From Allomesorhizobium sp043769475 (GTDB taxonomy: Bacteria > Pseudomonadota > Alphaproteobacteria > Rhizobiales > Rhizobiaceae), in contig NZ_CP171729.1 of the NCBI RefSeq assembly GCF_043769475.1, positions 744,001-808,000 of the forward strand: 64,000 nucleotides of DNA, read 5' to 3'. Positions 26,000 to 35,598 of this stretch are shown here, piece after piece. The translations under genes and the position numbers were made by a program. Within the stretch, counting starts at the first letter, position 1; each line of letters starts with the position of its first letter. The notes beneath the pieces were generated by a model, which was given only the letters and a program-made list of their open reading frames with translations, had not been told where the DNA came from and made no database searches.

Positions 26000-27010
26000 G
26001 TGACAAATCCGGTTCTCGTCGAAGTCCTGCGCGGCGGTCTTGTCGAAAGCGCCCATCGCGGCGCGCTTGCCGTATTCGAGGCAGGCGGCAAATCGGTGTG
26101 GGAGATGGGGGACACCGACCACCCTGTGTTTCCGCGCTCGGCGGTCAAAGCGATCCAGGCGCTGCCGCTGGTCGAAAGCGGTGCGGCCGATGCATATGGA
26201 TTCGGCGACAGAGAATTGGCACTGGCCTGCGCGTCGCACAACGGCGAAGCCGCGCACGCCGAACTCGCCCGATCGATGCTGGCGAAGGCCGGCCTGGGCG
26301 AAGCTGTGCTCGAATGTGGAGCGCACTGGCCCAGTCGTCACGAGGCGACAATCGCGCTCGCCCGCGCCGGAAAGACACCAAGCAGCCTGCACAACAATTG
26401 CTCCGGGAAGCACTCCGGCTTCATTTGCACCTGCGCCCATGAAGGGATCGACCCTCGCGGCTATGTCGCCGCCGGCCACAAGCTCCAGGAGATGGTGCGC
26501 GAGGCAATGGAGGACGTGACCGGCGCTCCGCACAGTCCCGACAATCGCGCGACGGACGGCTGTTCGATCCCGACCTATGCGATCCCGCTGAAAAATCTCG
26601 CTAAGGGCTTTGCGAAGATGGCTACCGGACAGGGACTGTCTTCCGAGCGCGCCAAGGCGGCGAAGCGCCTGTTCGCCGCCTGCATGGCCGAGCCGTTCTA
26701 TGTCGCAGGGACTGGCCGGGCCGACACGGCGCTGATGCAAGCTGCGCCCGGCCGTATTTTCGTGAAAATTGGAGCCGAGGGCGTCTATTGTGGCGCTGTT
26801 CCGGAACTTGGCCTGGGCATTGCGCTCAAATGCGACGACGGCGCCGGCAGGGCGGCCGAAGCCATGATTGCAACTGTACTGGCAAAGCTGCTGCGCCGCG
26901 ACGAAATCCTCTCCGCCAGGCTGGACAGGCTAGCCAATCAGCCGATCACAAGCCGGATCGGCGCGGAAGTCGGCTCCATACGCCCGACCGCGGCCTTGCT
27001 GGGCATTTGA
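26000..27010 (+). CDS. Type 2 (rhizobial, ReAV-type) L-asparaginase
   Basis: 336 residues from GTG 26000. The family (PF06089) is the Rhizobium etli inducible asparaginase. Residues correspond one by one to the published ReAV active site with a one-residue offset: Ser47-x-x-Lys50 in RSAVKAIQALP, Ser79 in CASHNGE, and Cys134-x-x-Lys137 in NNCSGKHSGF for the zinc site, with the third zinc ligand Cys in TDGCSIPTYAIP. This agreement supports the GTG start over the longer in-frame TTG at 25943. It would hydrolyse asparagine to aspartate and ammonia. It ends two bases from the convergent Tat-protein gene. Confidence 0.9.
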   Translation: MTNPVLVEVLRGGLVESAHRGALAVFEAGGKSVWEMGDTDHPVFPRSAVKAIQALPLVESGAADAYGFGDRELALACASHNGEAAHAELARSMLAKAGLGEAVLECGAHWPSRHEATIALARAGKTPSSLHNNCSGKHSGFICTCAHEGIDPRGYVAAGHKLQEMVREAMEDVTGAPHSPDNRATDGCSIPTYAIPLKNLAKGFAKMATGQGLSSERAKAAKRLFAACMAEPFYVAGTGRADTALMQAAPGRIFVKIGAEGVYCGAVPELGLGIALKCDDGAGRAAEAMIATVLAKLLRRDEILSARLDRLANQPITSRIGAEVGSIRPTAALLGI

Positions 27011-27012
27011 AC

Positions 27013-28389
27013 TCAGCTGACGTGGTTGCGCTCGACTGTAAGGTGAGGAAAGCCAGGATTTCCCAAGGCAAGGTCGGCGGTGACCGGTTCGGACCAGCGG
27101 TGTCCTATGACCGCGCCATTTCGCACCCCGTCAATGACATTGTCCGCGATGACAGCCGAGCCGGCGCCTTCGACCACGGAAACCGCAATGCCGGTTCCGG
27201 ACTTGCGGATGACGTTGCCGGTTGCCGCCACGTTGCGCATGAACGGGCCCCAGCCGATCTTCATGCCGTATAGCGGCGCGTTCTCGACCATGTTCCCGCT
27301 GACGGCGGTATCGGCCTCGACCGTGATGCCAACGCCGAAGCCTGGGGCGTCGGCGGGGTAGGGGCCTTCCGTCGAAAGGTTGCGCACGATATTGCCGGAG
27401 CAGACGCCCATGCGCCCGCCTTCGTTGAAATTGACGATCGATATGCCGTTCGCTGCGCCGTCGACGATGTTGCCGCTGATGATCGCGCCTTCGAAAGCGA
27501 ATTCGGCGTAGAGCGCCGTTTCGCCGCTGCGCATGCAACTGTTGCCGGCGATCTGCAGATTGCTTGAACTGTTGGCGCGGATCGCCGAGAAAGCGCAATC
27601 CGAAACGGAATTGTTCGCAACCATCACGCTGTTGGCGCGGAATGTGTTGATGCCGTTGCCATTTTGGCCGGTCCCGCCGTTGCGCGCCGCAATGCGCTCG
27701 ACGCGGTTTCCGGTCACGATCGTTCCGTCGTCCGCGATCTGCCAGCGATGCACCAGAATGCCGCCATTGGCGCAATCCGAGACGCTGTTGCCGGTGATGT
27801 CGAGACGCACGGCTTCAACCGAATAGATGCCGGCGTCTGCAGCGCCTGATATCGTCGACCGGTCGATGCGGCCGGCAACGCGTTCGAGGGCGATGCCGTT
27901 CTTGCCGCTGCCGATGACCTGGCAGTTTTCAACGACGAGATGGCCGACGCGGCGCAGATCCAACAGCCCTTGGGCATGGTCGCCGATCCAGCGGTTTGCG
28001 CCATCGAGAAGGAGCCCGGAAAGCTCGACATGTCCGGCTTCCTCGGCCAGCATCAGATGGCCGTCGCCGCCATAGATGATGCGGGTCGCGCCAGGAACGC
28101 CGCTGAGGCGGACATTGCGCGGCAGCGCAAGGTTGGAAACGATGTAGACGCCGGGCGGCAGGAACACCGGCATGTCGCGGTTCGCGGCCTCCTTCAGCAT
28201 TTTCGCGAAAGCCTTGCTCTGGTCGTCAAAAGCACCGGGTCGCAGGCCAAGTTCGCCGGCATTGATCGAACCGCGCATGGCGGCCATCCTGATCCCGGAA
28301 AGTTCCGAAGCCGCGGTGCTCAGAGGTATGGCCAGGCCCGCCATTGAGAAGCCCGCCGTAGCGCTCAAAAAACTGCGTCTGTTCAACAT
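27013..28389 (-). CDS. Tat-exported right-handed beta-helix repeat protein (TIGR03808-like)
   Basis: 458 residues. The N-terminus MLNRRSFLSATAGFSMAGLA is a twin-arginine signal. The remainder is rich in parallel beta-helix repeats with recurring G-N-x-V/I and N-x-I motifs (for example ITGNSVSDCANGGILVHRW). This fits the rhizobial family described as a twin-arginine translocated repeat protein. Right-handed beta-helix proteins often bind or cleave polysaccharides, but no catalytic site is evident. The upstream in-frame start at 28422 would place extra residues before the RR motif, so ATG 28389 is preferred. Confidence 0.8.
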   Translation of the reverse strand: MLNRRSFLSATAGFSMAGLAIPLSTAASELSGIRMAAMRGSINAGELGLRPGAFDDQSKAFAKMLKEAANRDMPVFLPPGVYIVSNLALPRNVRLSGVPGATRIIYGGDGHLMLAEEAGHVELSGLLLDGANRWIGDHAQGLLDLRRVGHLVVENCQVIGSGKNGIALERVAGRIDRSTISGAADAGIYSVEAVRLDITGNSVSDCANGGILVHRWQIADDGTIVTGNRVERIAARNGGTGQNGNGINTFRANSVMVANNSVSDCAFSAIRANSSSNLQIAGNSCMRSGETALYAEFAFEGAIISGNIVDGAANGISIVNFNEGGRMGVCSGNIVRNLSTEGPYPADAPGFGVGITVEADTAVSGNMVENAPLYGMKIGWGPFMRNVAATGNVIRKSGTGIAVSVVEGAGSAVIADNVIDGVRNGAVIGHRWSEPVTADLALGNPGFPHLTVERNHVS

Positions 28390-28488
28390 CGGTACAATTC
28401 CGGTGATATTTTGCCCCAACACGCAGGAAACGTACCAACGCAGCAGGCGGGGGTTGTGCGACGGCTAGGCCGGGCTTAGGCTCCCTTG

Positions 28489-28956
28489 ATGAGCAGGGCT
28501 TTCACGCGCGGAGACGACAACGACAACGCTCTTTCCGACATTGGCGAGCGGCCGGTAAGTGCACACCGCAACCTGGTGACGCCGGAAGGCTTCGCCGCCA
28601 TCGACAGGGTGGTCGCCGGCCTGCGCGAAGAATTGGCTAGGGCTGAAAGAGAAAGCGATCGCGAGCGTATCGCGCTGGTTTCGCGCGACCTGCGCTACTG
28701 GAACGCCCGGCGCGAAAGCGCGGAGGTCTCGGTGCCCGAGCCCGACAGCAAGGTCGTTCGCTTCGGCATGACCGTGACCATCGAGAGCGAGGACGGAAAG
28801 AGCCATTCCTGGAAGATCGTCGGCGAGGACGAGGCCGACGCCGCGCATGGCATGATCTCGCATGTCTCGCCGATGGCGCAGGCGCTGTTCGGCAAGAAGG
28901 TAGGCGACCTCGCGGTCGTCAACGGTAAGGAATGGGAAATTGTGGAGGTTGGGTAG
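28489..28956 (+). CDS. GreA/GreB-family transcription factor-like protein
   Basis: 155 residues. An N-terminal helical segment (about 28-85, LVTPEGFAAIDRVVAGLREE...) suits a Gre-type coiled coil, and the C-terminal FKBP-like domain has VRFGMTVTIESEDGKSHSW and the end GKEWEIVEVG. Members either reactivate backtracked RNA polymerase or act as Rnk-like regulators of polymerase. The coiled coil is shorter than in canonical GreA. It stands alone between divergent and convergent neighbours. Confidence 0.8.
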   Translation: MSRAFTRGDDNDNALSDIGERPVSAHRNLVTPEGFAAIDRVVAGLREELARAERESDRERIALVSRDLRYWNARRESAEVSVPEPDSKVVRFGMTVTIESEDGKSHSWKIVGEDEADAAHGMISHVSPMAQALFGKKVGDLAVVNGKEWEIVEVG

Positions 28957-29033
28957 GAACCTCTATTGCGAACTGGCAACCCGGTGACGCTGCAACTGCC
29001 TTTCAGGTAAGCAGGGCGACCTTGGCATACAGC

Positions 29034-31157
29034 CTAATCGACCAACAACCCATCCAGCAGCCTCTCAGCCGCCTCCGGAATGACCGTGCCCGGCGGAAAT
29101 ATCTCGGCCACGCCGGCTTTCCGCACTGCGTCATAGTCCTGCGGCGGGATCACGCCGCCCACAATGATCCTGATATCGTCGCGGCCGAGCTTCTTCAGGG
29201 CTTCGCGAAGCTCCGGAATGAGCGTCAGGTGGCCGGCCGCGAGCGACGAAGCGCCGACTATGTGCACATCGTGGTTGGCAGCGAGCCTGGCGATCTCCTC
29301 CGGGGTCTGGAACATCGCGCCGACGGTAACCTCGAAACCGAGATCGGCGAAGGCGGAGGCGATGACCTTCTGGCCACGGTCGTGGCCGTCCTGTCCCATT
29401 TTGGCGACGAGGATGCGCGGCTTTGTGCCCGCCTTTTTCTCGAAGGCTGCGATCTTGTCCTGGACGCGGTCGACGGCTGCGTTTTGGCCGATCTCCTTGC
29501 GATAGACACCGGAGATCGTTTGAACCGAAGCGACGTGCCTGCCGAACGCCTTTTCGAGAGCCAGCGAGATTTCACCGACGGTCGCCTTGGCGCGGGCGGC
29601 GCGGATCGAGAATTCGAGCAGATTGCCGTCCGATCGAGCTGCATTTGTCAGCGCGTCCAGCGCCGCTTCCACCGCCGCGACGTCACGCGTGCCTTTCAGT
29701 TGCTGGAGCTTCGAGAGTTGGCGCGCCCGCACTTCGGCATTGTCGATCTTGAGGACATTGACCTCGATGTCCTTTTCCGGCCGGTAGGCATTGACCCCGA
29801 CAAGCGCCTGCTGACCCGAATCGATGCGCGCCTGGGTGCGCGCCGCAGCCTCCTCGATGCGCAGCTTAGGGATGCTCTTCTCGACCGCCGCCGCCATGCC
29901 GCCCAGTCTCTCCACCTCCTCGATATGGCCGAGCGCCTTTGCCGCCAAATCGTGCGTCAGGCGCTCGACGAAGGCCGATCCGCCCCATGGGTCGATGATG
30001 CGCGTCGTGCCGGACTCTTTCTGCAGGATCAGTTGCGTGTTGCGGGCGATGCGGGCGGAGTGGTCTGTTGGCAGCGCCAGCGCCTCGTCGAAGGAATTGG
30101 TGTGCAGCGACTGCGTGTGCCCCTGCGTGGCGGCCATCGCTTCTAGCATTGTTCGCATGATGTTGTTGTAGGGATCCTGCGCGGTGAGGGACCAGCCGGA
30201 GGTCTGGCAGTGGGTGCGCAGCGACAGCGAGCGGGGATCCTTGGGCGAAAAGTTCTTCTGGATGAGCTCCGCCCAGAGCAGGCGCGCCGCCCGCATCTTG
30301 GCGACTTCCATGAAGAAGTTCATGCCGATCGCCCAGAAGAAGGACAGGCGCGGCGCGAAGCGGTCGATGTCGAGACCCGCCGCCACGCCGGCGCGGGCGT
30401 ATTCGATGCCGTCCGCGATCGTGTAGGCAAGTTCGAGGTCGGCCGTCGCCCCGGCTTCCTGCATGTGGTAGCCCGAAATCGAGATGGAGTTGAACTTCGG
30501 CATATGCGTCGAAGTGTATGAAAAGATGTCGGAAACGATCCGCATCGAAGGCTTCGGCGGATAGATGTAGGTGTTGCGGACCATGAACTCCTTCAGAATG
30601 TCGTTCTGAATGGTTCCGGCGAGATCCTTCTGCGCCACGCCCTGTTCTTCCGCCGCGACGATGTAGAGCGCCATGATCGGCAGCACGGCGCCGTTCATCG
30701 TCATCGAAACGGTCATCTGGTCGAGCGGAATGCCGTCGAACAGTTGCCGCATGTCGAGGATCGAATCGATCGCTACGCCGGCCATGCCGACGTCGCCAGC
30801 CACGCGCGGATGATCGCTGTCGTAGCCGCGATGTGTCGCAAGGTCGAAAGCGACGGAGAGCCCCTTCTGGCCGCCGGCCAGGTTGCGCCGGTAGAAGGCG
30901 TTGGATTCCTCGGCTGTCGAGAAGCCGGCATATTGCCGGATCGTCCAGGGCTGCTGGACATACATTGTCGGATAGGGGCCACGAATGAAGGGCGCCGCAC
31001 CCGGATAGGTGTCGAGATAAGGCAGCCCGGCAAGATCATTTTTGCCGTAGGTGCGCTTGACGGTGATCCCTTCAGGCGTGAGCCATGTCTCGGCGTCGTT
31101 CGACGACGTGCCGGCCTTCGGTTCGGACCACGCAATCCTGGTGAAGTCCGGGATCAT
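29034..31157 (-). CDS. Methylmalonyl-CoA mutase, large (B12-binding) subunit
   Basis: Isomerises methylmalonyl-CoA and succinyl-CoA using adenosylcobalamin. 707 residues. The TIM-barrel part includes GLPYLDTYPGAAPFIRGPYP and the substrate region RQYAGFSTAEESNAFYRRN. The C-terminal cobalamin-binding domain (about 580-707) carries GQDGHDRGQ, with the base-off His ligand in DxHxxG. The start overlaps the small-subunit stop by four bases. Known names in rhizobia are bhbA/mutB. This route joins propionyl-CoA and polyhydroxyalkanoate metabolism to the TCA cycle. Confidence 0.95.
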   Translation of the reverse strand: MIPDFTRIAWSEPKAGTSSNDAETWLTPEGITVKRTYGKNDLAGLPYLDTYPGAAPFIRGPYPTMYVQQPWTIRQYAGFSTAEESNAFYRRNLAGGQKGLSVAFDLATHRGYDSDHPRVAGDVGMAGVAIDSILDMRQLFDGIPLDQMTVSMTMNGAVLPIMALYIVAAEEQGVAQKDLAGTIQNDILKEFMVRNTYIYPPKPSMRIVSDIFSYTSTHMPKFNSISISGYHMQEAGATADLELAYTIADGIEYARAGVAAGLDIDRFAPRLSFFWAIGMNFFMEVAKMRAARLLWAELIQKNFSPKDPRSLSLRTHCQTSGWSLTAQDPYNNIMRTMLEAMAATQGHTQSLHTNSFDEALALPTDHSARIARNTQLILQKESGTTRIIDPWGGSAFVERLTHDLAAKALGHIEEVERLGGMAAAVEKSIPKLRIEEAAARTQARIDSGQQALVGVNAYRPEKDIEVNVLKIDNAEVRARQLSKLQQLKGTRDVAAVEAALDALTNAARSDGNLLEFSIRAARAKATVGEISLALEKAFGRHVASVQTISGVYRKEIGQNAAVDRVQDKIAAFEKKAGTKPRILVAKMGQDGHDRGQKVIASAFADLGFEVTVGAMFQTPEEIARLAANHDVHIVGASSLAAGHLTLIPELREALKKLGRDDIRIIVGGVIPPQDYDAVRKAGVAEIFPPGTVIPEAAERLLDGLLVD

Positions 31158-32596
31158 CCGGCAACCTCTAGCAATTCGTCTATGCGCATGGCGTCCAGGC
31201 GCTGGCAGAACGCCGCTCCGTCGGTGGGCAAGGGGCGTCGCTTGGCTTCGAGCGTCCGGACCGGCACCTCCTGTTTCGCCGGATAGAGCGTGGTCCCGAC
31301 CAGCACCCGCTTGCCATCACGGTATTCCTGGGTGCGCGCCTCGCGGGCAGCCAGGACGCGGTTCTGGATGTGGCCTTCGGACAGGCTGGCCAGTATGCCG
31401 CCTTCGGCCTCGATCCTCTGGAACTCCTTCCACGCCGCGTCGCAAAGCGCTGTCGTCAGAGCCTCGATGCCTCCCGACCCGGAGGCGGGGTCGGCGACGA
31501 AATCGACATGGCTTTCTCCCGCCAGGATAAGCTGCGTGTTGCGCCCGATCCGCCGGGCAAACGCGTCCGGCAGACCAAGCGCGATCGTGTGCGGGAGAAC
31601 CGAGATCGAATCCGCGCCTCCGGCCGCCGCAGCAAACCCGGCGAGCGTGGTGCGCAATATGTTGGTTTCAGGGTCCTTTGCAGTCATCATCCGGTAAGAC
31701 GTTTCGGCATGGATGGCGGCCGCCGAGGGTGGGATGGAGCAGGCCTGCTGCGCCCGCTCCCAGAGCCTCCGCAACGCCCTGATCTTGGCCATCGACAGCA
31801 ACTGATCCTGATCGACGCTGAGCGAAAAGCCGATATGCGGCGCGGCATAGATAAGCGCCTGCCGCGCCTGCTCGAACAGCTTGAGGTGCGACACCGCCGC
31901 GGCGAGCACGATGCCGAGTTCCTGCGCCTCGGTGGCGCCGGCATTGTGGAACACCCGGCCGTCCGCCTCGAGCAGGACGCCCGGTACGCCGAGCGCGAAG
32001 AAATGCGCCAGCGATTGCGGCATCGACGCCTGCAGCGCCTCGATCGACATGCGCAGACGGCCGGTGCCGGCAAAGATGGCGGCGGAATCGATGCCGAACG
32101 ACAGGCGCAATTTGGCCGGATCGGCCCGGCGCTTGGTCAGCAGCGCCACCAGCCAATCCGCCATCGCCCGGCTCGCCGGATGAACGTCGATCCTGAGATG
32201 AGTGCGGTTGAGGGCAATGTTTTCCAGAACGGCCTGCAGCGTTTCCGCCGTTCCGGGCAAGCCGTATCCGAAAGCGTTGGGAGCGCCCTCGAACACCAGC
32301 GACAGGCCGGTAGCGCCTTGCGCGATATCCTCCAGCGCCTGCGCGTTGGCGCGGGCGGGATCGGGATCGTCGACACGCTGCACGATAGTCCACGGCGCCT
32401 GCGGGTCCTTGCGCGTCAGCGGCTTGAACTGGGTAGCGCGCTCGTAGAGCGGCTCGACGCGAATGCCGTCGTCGGTGTGCGAAACCAGGGCTTCTTCAAA
32501 AGACATGCCGGCCAGGGCCTTTGCGGCAAGCGCCAGCCATTGTTCTTTATCGACCGCCGGGAACTTGACAGTGCCGATCGCATCTTCGGCGTCCAT
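31154..32596 (-). CDS. Methylmalonyl-CoA mutase, small subunit
   Basis: 480 residues, homologous to the barrel of the large subunit but lacking the B12-binding DxHxxG domain, as expected for the catalytically inactive partner (MutA). Recognisable stretches include TSYRMMTAKDPETNILRTTL and GRNTQLILAGESHVDFVADP. ATG 32596 has an AAGGA ribosome-binding site six bases ahead; the next start at 32602 is too close to it. A long upstream extension to 32839 is not supported. It forms a two-gene unit with the large subunit. Confidence 0.9.
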   Translation of the reverse strand: MDAEDAIGTVKFPAVDKEQWLALAAKALAGMSFEEALVSHTDDGIRVEPLYERATQFKPLTRKDPQAPWTIVQRVDDPDPARANAQALEDIAQGATGLSLVFEGAPNAFGYGLPGTAETLQAVLENIALNRTHLRIDVHPASRAMADWLVALLTKRRADPAKLRLSFGIDSAAIFAGTGRLRMSIEALQASMPQSLAHFFALGVPGVLLEADGRVFHNAGATEAQELGIVLAAAVSHLKLFEQARQALIYAAPHIGFSLSVDQDQLLSMAKIRALRRLWERAQQACSIPPSAAAIHAETSYRMMTAKDPETNILRTTLAGFAAAAGGADSISVLPHTIALGLPDAFARRIGRNTQLILAGESHVDFVADPASGSGGIEALTTALCDAAWKEFQRIEAEGGILASLSEGHIQNRVLAAREARTQEYRDGKRVLVGTTLYPAKQEVPVRTLEAKRRPLPTDGAAFCQRLDAMRIDELLEVAG

Positions 32597-32880
32597 GCGC
32601 ATTCCTTCTTCCTGCCGCCTGCCTCGCCCCAAATCGAATCTTATGGCCGGAAGCGGTGCGCGGCAATGCGCTCCGAACCCGCCTGTCATTGTTGCCCGCG
32701 GATCGCGGCCAAAATTAGCGTTGCGATCCGATTCTGGATTGCCAAACCCCGCCGCCCTCCGCAACCCTTGATCAGGCATTTTATCCGAACGGCATTGTGG
32801 CGCTGCAACCGCGCCACTATACCGGTTCGGACGCTGCAACGTCGCAAGTCCCTTTTAGGCCGGTTCCGGAGACTGAATTC

Positions 32881-34452
32881 ATGGCGGGAGAAGACAGCAT
32901 CTTTATCGGCGCGAGCCGAAAGCCGGACGACAGCTACCAGCAGCCGGAACAACTGCTTCTGAAATACGGCAACCGCCACGGGCTGGTGACCGGTGCTACC
33001 GGCACCGGCAAGACGGTGACGCTGCAGATCCTGGCCGAGGGCTTTTCCAATGCCGGTGTGCCGGTCTTCTGCGCCGACATAAAGGGCGACCTGTCGGGCA
33101 TCGCCATGATGGGCGAAGCGAAGGATTTCCTGGTTGCGCGCGCCGAGGCGATAAAACTCGACCCTTATGAGTTCCAGGAATTCCCGGTCATCTTCTGGGA
33201 CCTGTTCGGAGAGCAGGGCCACCCGATCAGGGCGACCGTTTCGGAAATGGGGCCGCTGCTCCTGTCGCGGCTGATGAACCTGTCCGAAGCGCAGGAAGGC
33301 ATCATGAACATCGCCTTCCGGATCGCCGACGAAGAAGGGCTTCTGCTGCTCGACATGAAGGATCTGCAGTCGCTGCTGGCCAATATTGCCGATCGGGCCG
33401 GCGAGATCGGCGCGCGCTACGGCAATGTGACCAAGCCTTCGGTCGGCGCCATTCAGCGGTCGCTGCTGGTGCTGGAACAGCAGGGCGCGACGCACTTCTT
33501 CGGCGAGCCGGCGCTGAAGATCGCCGACATCATGCGCACGACGCGCGACGGTCGCGGCGCGATCAATGTGCTCGCCGCCGACAAGCTGATGATGAACCCG
33601 CGGCTCTATGCGACGTTCCTGCTCTGGCTCATGTCGGAACTTTTCGAGGAATTGCCGGAAGTCGGCGATCCCGACCAGCCGAAACTGGTGTTCTTCTTCG
33701 ACGAGGCGCATTTGCTGTTCGACGAGGCGCCGAAGGCGCTGGTCGACCGCGTCGAGCAGGTGGTGCGGCTGATCAGGTCCAAGGGCGTCGGCGTCTATTT
33801 CGTTACGCAGAACCCGCTGGACATACCCGAGACGGTGCTCGCCCAGCTCGGCAACCGCGTCCAGCACGCGCTACGCGCTTACACGCCGCGCGAGCAGAAG
33901 GCGGTCAAGACTGCCGCCGACACCTTCCGGCCAAATCCGGATTTTGATTGCGCCAAGGCGATCACGCAGCTTGGAGTCGGCGAAGCGTTGGTCTCGACGC
34001 TTGAGGCCAAAGCCGTTCCGTCCATGGTGCAGCGGACGCTGATTCGCCCGCCATCTTCGCGCCTCGGGCCGATCACGCCCGAAGAGCGCCGGAAGCTTGT
34101 CGCCGAAAGCCCGGTGTCGGGGCAGTACGACAAGACGATCGACCGCGAATCCGCCTTCGAACTGCTGCAGAGGCGGGCCGCCGACGCCCTGAAGGCCGAG
34201 GAGGAAGCGCAAGGGCGCGAGCAGGAGGATACGGGCCGTTCACGCTGGACCATTCCCGGGTTCGGCGACGACGATGACGGCGACTACGCGCCGTCCCGCA
34301 ATTCGCGGTCCCGCTCCGCGCCTCGGCCGCGCGCATCGAACCGCCAGACGGTCGCCGAAGCGGCGATCAAGTCGGTCGTGCGCTCGGTCGGCTCGTCTGT
34401 CGGTCGCGCACTGGTACGCGGCATTCTCGGCAGCCTGAAAAAGGGCTTCTGA
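32881..34452 (+). CDS. HerA-like ATPase (DUF853/YjgR family)
   Basis: 523 residues. Walker A is GATGTGKT (about residues 38-45), Walker B is LVFFFDEAHLLFDEA, and an arginine finger-like region occurs near the conserved end. The C-terminus IKSVVRSVGSSVGRALVRGI is distinctive for the DUF853/YjgR family. Members are FtsK/HerA-type motor ATPases of uncertain role, not part of the NurA-HerA repair pair as no nurA is nearby. ATG 32881 has a GGAG site; the in-frame start at 32797 is less likely. Confidence 0.88.
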   Translation: MAGEDSIFIGASRKPDDSYQQPEQLLLKYGNRHGLVTGATGTGKTVTLQILAEGFSNAGVPVFCADIKGDLSGIAMMGEAKDFLVARAEAIKLDPYEFQEFPVIFWDLFGEQGHPIRATVSEMGPLLLSRLMNLSEAQEGIMNIAFRIADEEGLLLLDMKDLQSLLANIADRAGEIGARYGNVTKPSVGAIQRSLLVLEQQGATHFFGEPALKIADIMRTTRDGRGAINVLAADKLMMNPRLYATFLLWLMSELFEELPEVGDPDQPKLVFFFDEAHLLFDEAPKALVDRVEQVVRLIRSKGVGVYFVTQNPLDIPETVLAQLGNRVQHALRAYTPREQKAVKTAADTFRPNPDFDCAKAITQLGVGEALVSTLEAKAVPSMVQRTLIRPPSSRLGPITPEERRKLVAESPVSGQYDKTIDRESAFELLQRRAADALKAEEEAQGREQEDTGRSRWTIPGFGDDDDGDYAPSRNSRSRSAPRPRASNRQTVAEAAIKSVVRSVGSSVGRALVRGILGSLKKGF

Positions 34453-34477
34453 AGCCGCGAAGCACTGATCCTAACGA

Positions 34478-34499
34478 TGAAAATCTGACGCTTGGTACC
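34478..34499 (+). repeat. 22-bp inverted repeat, left copy, facing inward
   Basis: The 22 bases from 34478 to 34499, core CTGACGCTTGGTACC, are identical to the reverse complement of 37022-37043. Identity stops exactly at both edges of the 22 bases. It lies 26 bases after the HerA-like gene stop. The 34500-34717 spacer that follows contains no convincing gene. Confidence 0.85.
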
Positions 34500-34717
34500 T
34501 GACACAGACTCCGCTTTGGGCGGAAAGCTGCCGTCCGTTTTGCCCATCGGAACCGGCAGTCAGCGCCAAAACCGGACGATGGAACTGCTCCACAACGAGG
34601 TCCGTTCTACTGGCGAGCAGATCTCTGCTCCGCTAGAGTCCCAAGTCTCCACCGGGCTGCAGACCGAAAACCCGGAAAACGCTTATCTCATAGTAAGCTG
34701 ATGCATCTGGAGCGCCT

Positions 34718-35440
34718 ATGATGAAGCCGACCGGATTCACCGAGGCAGTGAGGATCGAGGACCTCGACGACGCGGGGCTGGTTGAACACGCGCGACAGCG
34801 TGACCCCGCCGCATTCTGGTTAATCATCAAGCGTCACAATCAGCGGCTTCACCGGGTCGCCCGCGCCGTCCTGAATGACGACACCGAGGCGGAGGACGTA
34901 CTTCAGGAGACCTATATCCACGCCTTCACCCATCTGGCCGAATTCCGCGCGGAGGCGCGGCTGTCGACCTGGCTCACCCGGATCGCGCTGAACGAGGCGC
35001 TGGGACGCCGCCGGAAAAAGCGGCCCACCGTCGACGTGAAAGCCATCGAAGGCATGGTCGCTCCGTTCAGTGCTCACAAGCCTGATCCCGAAGAGGCGGC
35101 CGCTCTCGCTGAAATCCGCAGCCTCCTGGAGCGAGCCGTCGGTGGCTTGCCAGAGCCCTTTCGCATCGTCTTTGTCATGCGGGACGTCGAGGAAATGAGC
35201 ATTGAGGAAACGGCTTTTCTTTTGGCATTGCGACCTCAGACAGTGAGCACCCGTCTTTTTCGCGCACGCCGGCTGCTCCGCGAGGCGCTACGGGACAAGC
35301 TCGCCACCGTGTTCACGGATACGTTTCTCTTCGCTGGCGCCCGTTGTGACCGCCTCGCGCAATCAGTCTTAGATCGGCTCGCAATCCGCCTGGTTCAAAA
35401 GGATGCTCATCAGTTGAACGCGGCGACTGAGCGCACGTAG
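34718..35440 (+). CDS. ECF-type RNA polymerase sigma factor
   Basis: 240 residues. Region 2 is DPAAFWLIIKRHNQRLHRVA to AEDVLQETYIHAFTHLAEFR (about 28-80), with the STWLTRIALNEAL stretch of region 2.4/linker. Region 4 is about 140-195 (LPEPFRIVFVMRDVEEMSIEE... TVSTRLFRARRLLREAL). No adjacent anti-sigma gene is visible. It would direct RNA polymerase to stress promoters; the ferritin-like and HiPIP genes following it are obvious candidate targets. It has a longer linker and a longer C-terminal tail than minimal ECF factors. Confidence 0.9.
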   Translation: MMKPTGFTEAVRIEDLDDAGLVEHARQRDPAAFWLIIKRHNQRLHRVARAVLNDDTEAEDVLQETYIHAFTHLAEFRAEARLSTWLTRIALNEALGRRRKKRPTVDVKAIEGMVAPFSAHKPDPEEAAALAEIRSLLERAVGGLPEPFRIVFVMRDVEEMSIEETAFLLALRPQTVSTRLFRARRLLREALRDKLATVFTDTFLFAGARCDRLAQSVLDRLAIRLVQKDAHQLNAATERT

Positions 35441-35598
35441 ACGCCGTCCACGCCGAGATTACGCCGGCTCCTTTCGCGGGGCTGGTGTAGCGGGACGCGG
35501 GAATATTTTGGCGGCCCGGACCATCCAATCGTCAGGCAAATGCATTCGGCGCCGCGGTGCTGACAGCGGTGTTGAATCAACAAACATAGGAGACCGCC